From positions 727,013-745,220 of the forward strand of contig NW_003124893.1 of the NCBI RefSeq assembly GCF_000003605.2: a stretch of 18,208 nt of DNA, given 5' to 3'. The notes beneath the pieces are model-generated. The model had not been told where the DNA came from, searched no databases, and was given only the letters and a program-made list of their open reading frames with translations. Source of the stretch: Saccoglossus kowalevskii. Lineage: Eukaryota > Hemichordata > Enteropneusta > Harrimaniidae. The position numbers and the translations under genes are program-made. Shown here piece by piece: positions 1-10,700 of this stretch (the first letter of the stretch is position 1; every line of letters begins with the position of its first letter).

Positions 1-152
1 GTTGGCATCTAAATCAAGTAGATTGAAAATGTTTCTAAGACTGGTGACCCATGTCAAGTGACTTAAGTTTGTTTCCTGTAAATAGTTTTAGACATCAGTC
101 ATTTTACAATTTAATATTCACACCGTTATCGATTATAAATGTCTAACCACGT

Positions 153-350
153 TCAATCATTGTTATGTGCAGGTATTTCTGTTGGACAATGTTCTGGTCT
201 TGTGACTGTCAGGGTTATTGTAAAATTCAAGTTCAAAGGAACATCGATACCGTGAAAATAATGATGAGATATAGCATCTATCTGACTTGCATGCTCACTG
301 GTTTCGCTGGTTTCATACTCTAACCCATATTTATCTCGTTCAGACAATAT
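153..350 (-). other. Possible terminal exon of an unknown minus-strand gene
   Basis: On the minus strand a T-rich acceptor (GTATTTTTTAG) ends at 351. After it an open frame of 65 codons runs to a TGA at 153-155. The peptide (ILSERDKYGLEYETSETSE ... ending CPTEIPAHNND) has a balanced, protein-like composition rather than the low-complexity look of the other stray frames. No GT donor precedes the stop, so it would be a last exon. An ATTAAA lies about 35-45 bases past the stop. I recognise no domain and upstream exons would be in introns or outside, so this is a weak call. Confidence 0.22.
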
Positions 351-395
351 CTAAAAAATACAAATTAGTGTAAGTAATTGACTTGTAATGAACTA

Positions 396-522
396 AAGGG
401 CGGTGGTCGTCGCGCCGCGTCCTGTTCGATATGGGACTCATAGCGACGTATACAACGCGTGTAAACTACATCATTCGTTTACATAAAATTCGAACACGTG
501 CTGCTCGACGACCTCTGCCTTT
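396..522. mobile_element. MITE family A, copy 1 (TA-flanked, 127 bp)
   Basis: The terminal inverted repeats start AAGGGCGGTGGTCGTCGCG on the left; reading in from the right gives AAAGGCAGAGGTCGTCGAGC. TA dinucleotides flank both ends (394-395 and 523-524), as for Tc1/mariner-type target sites. There is no coding capacity. The interior has ACGTATACAACGCGTGTAAA, shared by the other copies. Confidence 0.65.
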
Positions 523-656
523 TAAACTGGAAAATGTCGCTTGTTTAATTTGTTTCAATCTTGTTACTGTCAGTTACCTACACACGTTCAGTCCCAACAT
601 AAACTGATGATGTAATAGACTTTCGAGGATTTTTTGTTTTACATTTGAATGATTAA

Positions 657-790
657 CGCATCGTAGAATGCAGATATGGGCATGACAAGCACACTTTTGA
701 AAAGCTTGAAGTCTGGCGATTCCAATAATATATACTTTTCTGGGTAGCCTTTTGTAGCCATTTAGTCACAATTAGAAGATGAAAACAATT
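657..790 (-). repeat. Dispersed repeat C, copy 1
   Basis: Its reverse complement matches 4130-4257: GTTTTCATCTTCTAATTGTG, then GTATATA, GGAATCGCCAGACT, AAGCTTTTCAAA, and ATCTGCATTCTACG. It is about 130 bases at roughly 80-85% identity by eye. It is non-coding and of unassigned class. Confidence 0.6.
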
Positions 791-1058
791 ACCTTAATTT
801 AAACAAGTTATTTATATTAACTAAACTTTATTAATATTTTACTCTATAAATCTTTGAAACTACTTACTCCGAACAGCTTTACACAGGCATGCAGTCATAG
901 AAATAAAATGTACGTTTATATGTATTTGATTACAACCTATCGGTTTATGTATGAAACTAAGTTGTCGTTTTATAATATCGCCAACTTATCAAGGTTGAAA
1001 CAAATATTTCACTACAATATCTTCATTGCAGATGAGTGTGTTACGGGATGCGAGTTTC

Positions 1059-1173
1059 AAGCGCGGTGGTCGTAGCGCAGCGCGTGTTCGAATTTCATGT
1101 AAATAAACAATGTATTTTACACGCGTTGTATCGGATACGTCGAACAGGACGCGGCACGACGACTGTCGCCCTT
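1059..1173. mobile_element. MITE family A, copy 2 (inverted relative to copy 1)
   Basis: The reverse complement of this stretch aligns along its length with copy 1: AAGGGCGACAGTCGTCGTGC at the start, CCGCGTCCTGTTCGA next, ACAACGCGTGTAAAATACA inside, and CGACCACCGC at the end. It is about 115 bp. TTTCA precedes the left end and follows the right end, which may be an accidental or a real target duplication. Confidence 0.6.
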
Positions 1174-1564
1174 TCAGGCGAACACCTGAAAAATAACAGT
1201 GCGTTTTTCAGAACATGTCAACTTGAATTAGAACACGTTATGAAAGTTTAGTTACAGTACCCATAGTTGCCGCATCGCGTTGTGCTTGACATGGGTCCCA
1301 TGTGACGTAATTCCTCATTTTTTTACGTAATAGAATCATCATAAGATTTATTTGTGTAATATTCTGGGCACTTCATCCACGCCATGTTTTAAAAACACTC
1401 CTCCAGCCCCCTGTTTTAAAACGGGTAATCCCGTAACTAGATACACATTGAAATGTTTACAGATTAAAGCATCAATGATCTATGGGGATGGGAAGAGACA
1501 TCATAACGATCCCGACTTCCTACAGAGTCTGACTATCCACACAGTCATCTCCTCACTGATCACC

Positions 1565-1735
1565 ATGTCGGAGTCAGCAGTCATCTCGGAGTCCCGCCGC
1601 CGCCGTATGCGATCCGCAACACCAGAATCATTTGCCGGGTTATCAATAGATTATATAGAATCTTTAGAGATTTTGTACCAAGCTGAGATTGAAGACGGAG
1701 ACACGTCGACAGAAACAAGTACGACTTTATGGCAG
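1565..1735 (+). CDS. TRPA1: TRPA1 coding exon 1 (N-terminus)
   Basis: Encodes residues 1-57. The start at 1565 is chosen because the context CACCATG matches the Kozak consensus; an in-frame ATG at 1475 has a poor context. The exon has an RRRR run at residues 11-14, an acidic stretch at 41-46, and ends TTLWQ, which is completed by AAKLGRVQ of exon 2 to make the first ankyrin helix. The donor is CAG/GTATGA at 1736, phase 0. The frame stays open upstream to 1352, and TTTACAG ending at 1462 could be an acceptor, so this may be a larger or non-first exon with more N-terminal sequence. The junction to exon 2 is secure; the 5' end is less so. Confidence 0.75.
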
Positions 1736-4700
1736 GTATGAACGCATTGGCGGTTATCGTTGAATTATGTGCAATACCAAACTTAACTGTGTCTGCATGT
1801 ACCGCAATTTATATAAAACATTTAACACGACTACCATCGGTCACCCCAACCCCCGTTTGTCGTCACTTTCCAATCTATCCTAAGACGTTTGTATGATTGA
1901 AAAGTATACTGATTTCCATTAATTTAGTTAACAACTGTAAAAACATTTAGTGACACTGAATCAGTTTGAGCACTGCCTCTCTACACATATTACTCACATA
2001 TTTCTCCGTTTCAATCGATTGTGAACTAATAACGGATCATCGCAGGAATCCCTATCCGCGTCTCATTGAAAAAGGCGTCAATACATTTACGCAGCTTCAC
2101 TCCAAATTGTTAAAATTTCACGAGAACATGTTGCATACAAGCTTGTCTAATTAATGCCAACTAAACAGTGAGTTTCCTGACTTTCAACTTGGGTGAACTT
2201 TAGTTTTGTTTGGAAAATTCCTGTCACTGTCACTGTTGATTGCTCTTAACAGTTCCAGTGCTGCATTACAATGATTAACTACTGTGTACGTGAACTTTTA
2301 TTAACGATATATAGCAGGGTTACGATGACACTTGTATACACGTACCGCAATGGGTCAATACCAAATTGAAGTATTGACCTCGTAAACTTTTCATGGATGG
2401 CCCCGTTTGCAAACGTCAAATTATTAGACGTATGTATCATCCAATCTATTGTATGTATCCAAATTATTTTTAAAACGACATGGTTAAACTGAAATACTTA
2501 CCCTCCCCGTAAAAATACATTGTACAATAAATCGCGCTCTCTTGTGGCCAAGCGAGTTTGTGACGTCATATTAACGTGTGTACATTTTGGTTAGAGATAT
2601 TACGCTACACGTTTTGATAACACGAAAACGTTGTTATGACAGACAATATTGTAGTATTCGTTTGATGGAATATTCAAAACTCTAAAATGAAAGCGAATAC
2701 TACTGTGTGCTACCAAACTTTTTATTTTATTTTATTGTAAATCGTACTATAATGTTTTCACCAGAATGTCTCTTAATGACCTATTTTCCGCTTTGTGCCT
2801 AGTTGCAATCGGTTGCTAGTCACCATATTCAACTGTCAGCTTGACCTGTGTTACGTGACTCAACTGGTGCGTGAAACGTGGTCGCGTGTGATCTCGCAGT
2901 TTGCGGAACATGGTTTGCAGTATCTTTTCCCCATTTACATTGCTCTGAAACGATGCCATGATCAATACATTTTTACGTTCTTTGTCATAAGTATTAACCT
3001 AACATTATTTTCACAATATAGCATAATGATATGAAACGTATACAAATGTACCACTATCCGGCATTCAAAGAAGTTCTCTGATATCGCATTCACGCATAGG
3101 GATTTACTAGAAATACTACGAAACACAATCTTTTGAAAATACAAGATTTTGTTTCCAGTAAAACGAGTACTCAACATTTTAGAAACATCATGGATCGTTA
3201 AAGGCCTGATCGAAGCGCCATTGCTAGAAATATAGAGGTCTGGCTATTCAAATTCAGAGTACTATTGGATGTCTGCTAAAATCATGCTAAGACACATTAA
3301 TCTGAAATTTGTTATAACATCTATGTGTAATGTTTTTAAAAGTTTACGAAGCTCTTCGTGATTATGGTATTGTGGTTTGGCTGCCGGTTTTGAATTCTTC
3401 TAAACAGGAATTCGAAGTAGTCTTCACATACGCCATATTGCATTGGAACGTTTGTTTCCCAGGAGCGCTTTAACAGATCGACTGTATGTTTGGCATTTAG
3501 CACATATATAATAGCCACATCTTCTAATGAGAAAAATAATATAATTGTGATATAGGAGTTCAATGGTTTAACCACCATCACATTTGGGTCTCATAAGTGC
3601 TGTTGACGATAAACAACGGAGCCGAGCATGTTCGGTCTGAGGTTCGGTATACACTCAGCCCCTACACTTAAACTTTGTTATGAGTTTACACATTTTGCTA
3701 TGCATACACTCTGGTTTCTTACCCCAACTCACCACGCCAATGGCCAAGTGGTATATTTTTCAGATTGCGTCGAATGTAACCTTGACATCGTGTGCAAGTC
3801 CAGTTTCAATTACTAGTAGATTTTTTGGCCGCCCGTGTATATTTTTAATGTTTTACGTTTGCTATATTTTTTGCAATGGTCCCAAATTTGGTTACATTGT
3901 GCTTAGAATATATGAATTTATCGGCGGATGGGCTTGTTACTATATGCGGGTCACGGCCCAATTAACGAGCATGTAGACCCCGTATATAGTAACGATTCCC
4001 TGTGTCGTTCATTAAGGGAGAACCAAGGACCTGGCAGTTTTACCAGAACAATATTCTACCTGCATTTCTGCGATTGGGTTTTGGTTTCCACTTATTCTGC
4101 ATTAAGGTAGCGGGACTATTATTTGCATACTTGTTTTCATCTTCTAATTGTGACCAAATGACTACAAAGAGACCCAGGAAAGTATATACTTTTGGAATCG
4201 CCAGACTCCAAGCTTTTCAAATGTGCGTTTGCCATGTCCGTATCTGCATTCTACGGTGTATTACTTAATCAAAAGTATGATAAATGCAGGTAATGCTGGC
4301 GTCAATAACCAATCAGCTCGAACATTAATTCCGGACACTAGTTTGTATCCGTTTTTTTTTATATGAACGGAAACATCGTTGCATTACTATGAACATCGAA
4401 TTATTATTGATTTGGTGACTACGCGGATTGGTCTTTTAAAACTAACGGTTATCTGCCTAAATATGCTAAATTATATTATAAAGACATGCATCTATAAACA
4501 GTTGTTCGTTGTCGGTTGGCTTAGTGTGACCCCGGCGGATCGCGTTTTTGTGAAGGGTTGGTGTTTTTGTCCGGATTTGTGAGGGTCTGGGGCGCGATTC
4601 GCAGCTTGTCTCTTATTTGGTTTTGTGCTGCATTCAGGGTGGCGGCCCCCATGTGGTAAATGCTGACTGTGGACAAAACCCAGTACTAGATTGAAGTGAA

Positions 4701-7700
4701 ATTAACTTTTTGTTATTCCACCTTTAGCGGAGATATACGTGTAACAATACACAAGCGTTTCCATAAAATAAATTTGGAGACGTTTAATTAATATACAATT
4801 AGAATTTCCCAAGAACGCATTCCAATACGCGGTACGCAATAAGCGTACTGGTAAAGCTGTCCTGCTACATCCGGGAATTCTCATTAATATAAATGCCTAT
4901 GAATACATCACGTGATCACGCTGTGAAAGCATGATTTTTTTCCTCAGTGTCGGGGAATTGTTCAGTAAGAATATATTTCTCAGTGTCGCAGAAATCTTGC
5001 AAACGTTATGTTAATTCCATTACATGTACATTGTATGGAATTTATGATAATAATGCCAACTTCAAAATGTTTAATTTGGATTTGTTCTTCGAAATAATTG
5101 TAAATGTTAACAGTGATTTGATGCTACTGTAATTGCAAAAATATGGCGTTTATCAAATAGATCTCCGAAATTCTGTTCCGGTTGTGCTAACCCGACAACA
5201 AGTTTCCAAAATTTACTATGAACTGGAGTTGTTTTTCAGTGTCAACAGAGCTTTTGGAACTTTGTCCACAAAATCTGAAACGCCCAGTTTTTGTGGAATA
5301 TGTGTGCAATATGCGAACGTTTGTGAGGCACGTGGATTAATTTCTTGAAATTACAAATAACACCTTCTTATAAATCGCATTATCAGTGGTAGAACGTTTT
5401 GTGACGTCAGAATGGGTGAAGGCAATATTGATCAAATCGATGACGTTTTGGTTATGTAGTCGCCAGTCACCGATAATATAGTAAAATCTTAAACGTAATC
5501 TTTTTTGATGACAGATCAAAAAGGTATCGACGCTTTTAGCTACCTTCATATCACCACGGTTACTAACGAATTCTTCTATTAACCGTGGTATTGCCCATCA
5601 CGTCAGAAGAGATGGGCACTAGAGGGCACGATTTATAGGAAAGGTGTGTCCATTGGGGATATGTATGTAGTTAACGCATTCTATTGTCATGTCTTGCCTC
5701 ATAAATTATTCAAACTCACTAATGAGATCACAAATAATTGACCACCTTCTTGAGCGATGTATTTAGTTCTGTTTGTGCTATAATACTCAGAAATTGTCTC
5801 CAAATAAATGTATGTGGACTTGTGATCTGCCGATTCGACCGTGAACTGCGCTTCCTATCACAAATAGGTAAATCGAAATGCAAAATTTACCAGGATTTGA
5901 ATGTATCTTTTGATTTTCATTACATTTTCATAATAAATAGCCAATAATGCAGAAAAAAAATATAAACGGTATCTTAATACAGTAGTCATTCTCAGATCCT
6001 AATATGGGAAGTCTCTTACTATAAATATACTTCTTTAATCCTGGGTGGAGGTAATTGAATGAATTTATAAATAGCATTTTGTATTTTTAAATAGGTGAAT
6101 GGGTGCCATTACTTTATTATGGTATTTATGGTCTTCTGCACCATGTTACTTAATACACAGTGCTTATTTCGGGTTTCACTAATTATACGATTACGGGCAG
6201 ATACACATCATTGAGTGCGTATGCACAACGCGTGACATCATTAAGCATCGTCCCGAGATGTGAAGTGTTGTTGATGAGTTTATCCGTAATTAAGTAAATC
6301 TTTACAGCGTCAAAATGATGGTAGGCATATTAAGCTTATGAACTTTTCAATTTTGAGAACGTTCAACTATTGCAAACTAAAATGCCGATCGGTTATTTGG
6401 TTCTCGGTATTTTGAATGCGTGTTACACTGTGATACTATATTAACAGGTAGTCGAGATGTCTTACATAACGGTGTCATTAAGATTGCTACTAATTATAGA
6501 CCATGTGAGTGAGCACTGTGTTAACGAACACGCATCAGATATACATTGTATTGAATATGAAATAAACATGATTGAAATCTTACTAGGGTTAACCTAATAA
6601 ATGACATATTTTCTGCCGTCATTTTTTTACCAACATTTGTTTACAGTGATGAAATTTATTTTGAAAAATGCAAGATCAGTGTGTGGTTCCCCTATATATC
6701 GCAATGTTTTACTGAAATTTGACAAACAAAATCTACCGGTAACACCCTAACGGTTATGTTGTATACTGGTTTTTACCCTCCCCCACCGTTAATCTTGTAC
6801 ATTTTTCAATTAGTTTCTTTGGCCTCGCTTTTTCACATTTCCCATTTTCAACGTAATGATTCCAAATTCGGCTTCGCTGGATCGTTATCATATGCGGGTC
6901 CAATTAGCGAGCACGTAGGTCCCGCATAAAGTAACGATCCCCTGTGTCGTTCACTAGGGGACAACCAAGGTCTACACTGATAATGTTTACCAGCAATATT
7001 CTACCTGCATTTCTACGATTGTGTTTTGTTTTGAACTGATTCTGTAATAAATTATTGTGCTAGTTGTATGTAATGATGTCGCTAAGAGTAACATTTGAGT
7101 TCGAACACATGTTTTTATATAAACAGAAATTGTCGCACTATTGTAAACATCGCATAGTGCAAAAATAGTGAATAATATCATTATTATTTTACACTCACTG
7201 TCCACCATTGGTGATTCTGCCGAGTAGTCATTTCGCTCAGACTTATGATCGGTAGCCCCAAATTCAAATCATACTTTAGGCTGACCACCAAAAGGGTCGT
7301 CCCCTGCTCCGGGCGAGTGTGTTGCAGCCTCAATGCCAATTCCACTTGCCAAGATTTATTCACTAACAAATACACAGGTGCTTGTGTTCGACCGAGCCTG
7401 GTTGACGCAAGAAGCGCATTAATTACCATTAGATAGAGAGATGGTCGCACAGCCCTGTCATATAGTCCCAAACATAAATATAACTTCTGTGGCAAAAATG
7501 CACAGTGTGTCAGCACTAGCCAGGAAAGACAACAGTGACATTCAATGTTCGGAACTGTCGCCTGGCACTAAAACAATTTATATAAAAAAAATTAACATTG
7601 CTCTGCTGATGGGAATCGACCCAAATTTACCAATGTATTCTAGAAAGCGTTTTAATAATAGCTATATTTTACCATATTTTGTAAATATGGTGTACAAATG

Positions 7701-10700
7701 CTTATATACCATGACGGCATTTAAATAATATTGTGTCCATATATGGGCAGTAAAACTATTAACTAGCTTAGGTTTGCTATGGGATTAGACATTGTTACGC
7801 ATAGTACGAACTTTGGGTAATTATCGATATTTAGTACGGAGAAAGAAACGGCGGACTGGAGTTGACGTAGTCTGTGTAAGGGTCGGTTCATTTATCGGTA
7901 AGTCCAATTCATTCTGTCCGTATTCCATCTTTCTTTTATATCAATATACATTGTCAAGACAAAGACAAAAACTGTGAATGACGTATTATCTGGCGAGAGG
8001 GTCTGCAACGGGACGATGCGGCAATACCACGTAGTTAGCAAAAACACTTTAATGAATTAAGCCTGAAGTAACGCATAATTGACGCATTGGCAGATACCCA
8101 TCCGCAAAAGTAGATTGATCCGTCCATATTTGCATAATATTTTATATATAAGGGCATGTTCTACAGCAGATATCTTCACTTCTCATCTTGTATTGACTGT
8201 CGTTTCATCCACATCGCCTATATCTCATCCAGCAACATGGCTTTTGCAGGGAAATGGATCTTCGTGAAAAACGAGAAGATGAGAGAGTTTGCTGTTGCTG
8301 CCGGAGCTCCACCAGAGAAAGTTGACCAAATGATTGATGTACCGATAACAGTGGAGTGCACCAGAGATGGCGACTACTATCTGATGTCTTTCACTGGACC
8401 CAAGAAAACTATCGTACAGAAGTTCAAACCAGACGAACCATTCACTGAAGAAATCGGTCCATTCGGCAAGACGAGAGTAGCTATTGCTAAAGTAGAAGGT
8501 GACAAGATGGCCATCAGGGGAGTCAACGAAGGCGAAGCAGTGGAAAAGAGAGAAGTAATCGGCGACGAACTGATCTTCACATTCATCAAACCTGGTGTTC
8601 CATGTGTTGCTAAGCGCTACCTAAAAAGAGTTTGAACATTACTCTATGGCATCATACAGGGATCATCGACTATCCTGAAGTTACCATATTGTCAACGACA
8701 ATGTTATTTAGTGACTCTTTGCTGCTGAGACCGCAGCGACCGCATATTAACTGATACCATTATGCATTTTCTGCGCATTTCATTTGTAAACTGTGAATTA
8801 ACAATTATTGGAAATTATTAAAGGTCTTTCATAAACATTACATATTCAATTTGAGGGTGATTCTTTTGCATTTTTTGAAATGTCGAATCTATGTCTGCTA
8901 CAATGTTAATGTTAATATGTGTACTCGGTGAATTCTAACTTGTTTATCGTTTACCAGTGTAACAACATTTACTGACAGTCTGTATGTATTGACAACCGTA
9001 CCCACGCAAAATGATTATGCTCCACTTCCCACCCACGCATTGAGACAGTTAGCACGGCAATTTAATGCATAATCAATGAAAAGCATAACCCAATCGTAGA
9101 AATACAGGTGAATCAGCTTGAGAGAGAATATTGTTCGCTAATTGAACCCGCATATGCAATAGAATAGAGCACCCTGATAAATTCGTGTTTTCTAGGAACA
9201 GTACTAGTGTAAACTAATTTTGGAACCATTACGTACGTTAGAAAATGGTATAAGTGAAGCAGTAAAAGGAGAAACGGGGAGGCCGAAAACAAACTAATTG
9301 AAAATGAACTCTGTCGTGAAGCTATAGTCGCATTTACTCTGAAAAATATACTAAATTGTACCATTAGCGCGAGGGTAGAGACCAGAGTGTGTAAATGATC
9401 AAATTTAATGTGTAGACTCATACCGTGCTTATGGGGGAAACAATCATACTATTATTACACTACACTCACTGCAACCGTGACGACCATAGGTGGCTACGTA
9501 GTAGTCGTTCATAGTCCCGCTACCTTAAGTAACCGAGTAACTTACTCATAACTTTGTTACCCGACAGGGTCTTGTAGTTCGATCATATTCGAATATACAA
9601 ATGAGTCATATGCAAAGCTGTGTGGAGTTCGAGCGATGATAACAACACACGCTAAAAACGCAAAGGCTCATGGGTAGACGCTTGTTTGTAAACAATGACA
9701 CTCTATGGCCATCTGACGCATGCGCAGGCGACGACTCCCCCGCTTTAAATATGACAGAAAACACTGCAGTATTTTCGACTGGAATTTACAGGATAAACTG
9801 AGTGAACACCATGCAAATGTATCCCGAATGTTTTTAGAACCTGTTTTGTAAACGATTACAGAAAAGTGTTTTCCAGCTTCAGTAATTCATTACTAGTTAC
9901 CACTTTTGGTGGCTCATTAAGGCAAAGCATTGGATTTCTCAAAACCAAGACACATTCACATTGTGGATCTATATCAGAAAGTATTATTTTTATTTTTTAA
10001 GTGTGCAGATTATATAATTTGTGAAAAAATGTATGACGTTTGTTAAAAAAATTATGTTGTACCTTTTCTACACTTCTGGTTTGATGCTGACTAACGCCAT
10101 TCCAAATCGTATTCACGTTTTGATCGCACCAATGTCAAGTATAATAATTAAGTTCTTTCTAATTTGGTACGAACAGATATAATGAATTTCAAGGCTTTTC
10201 TATCTCACTGAACAGTATTTCTCACATAATCACAAAAAATCATTTTTTGGTCAATGATAACAGCATGATGACCACTCATGCTACTGACGGTTTGTAAATA
10301 ATGAGCAAAAATGTATAATGTATTTGTTTTTAATGTAATCGATACGACTTTACATTTACTACGATTGACACGTAAATGTTAGTAGACAAGCTAAAAATAA
10401 CATCAATATCTGACTGTCAAAGAGTCTTAAACAAACTTAATGATTATAAATTTCCATACCATCAGCAAACAACAAACCGTCAGAATTAAGATTATCACAA
10501 GTGTCATAAATAAAAAAAAATGACCAACGTAAGATACATGGGGTACGCCAGAATGTACATCTGCCCACTCAGAACATAAATTCTTTATAAACCACCTTAT
10601 TGTGCCGGTAATAGGGTTATGACGTCAGCCATTTATTGAAATTACCACCTACACCAAAACAGTTAGCTTATGTAGCAATAACTCAATGGAAAAAAACATT

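Larger units (their letters stand above)
1..1462. other. 5' flank of TRPA1
   Basis: No promoter for TRPA1 can be named: there is no clear TATA box at a sensible distance from 1565. The flank contains two copies of a MITE in opposite orientation, a copy of a second dispersed repeat at 657-790, a fragment at about 1268-1309 resembling the MITE interior, and a possible minus-strand exon at 153-350. Confidence 0.6.

Noticed and set aside
3741-3812. A-box-like TGGCCAAGTGG followed by a B-box-like AGTTTCAATTA
   Set aside because: The A box is good but the B box is poor and no tRNA fold or repeat body is evident, so I do not call a tRNA or SINE here.
3680-4268. Several overlapping plus-strand open frames of 60-98 codons
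   Set aside because: They span repeats D and C; the matching copies elsewhere do not keep the frames.
5553-5589. Perfect 10-base inverted repeat as a bacterial-style terminator
   Set aside because: The DNA is eukaryotic; the stem is better seen as part of the inverted-end element.
7184-7516. 110-codon minus-strand open frame
   Set aside because: It coincides with the SINE-like repeat; no domain is seen and the composition follows the repeat.
8156-8236. N-terminal extension of the FABP from the ATG at 8156
   Set aside because: It falls upstream of the predicted transcription start, has a poor start context, and the family signature begins right after the ATG at 8237.
8377-8589. 70-codon minus-strand open frame
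   Set aside because: It lies wholly inside the FABP coding sequence and is its antisense shadow.
9113-9421. 102-codon minus-strand open frame with hydrophobic stretches
   Set aside because: It starts in repeat D sequence, has no recognisable family, and the hydrophobic look comes from T-rich codons in AT-rich DNA.
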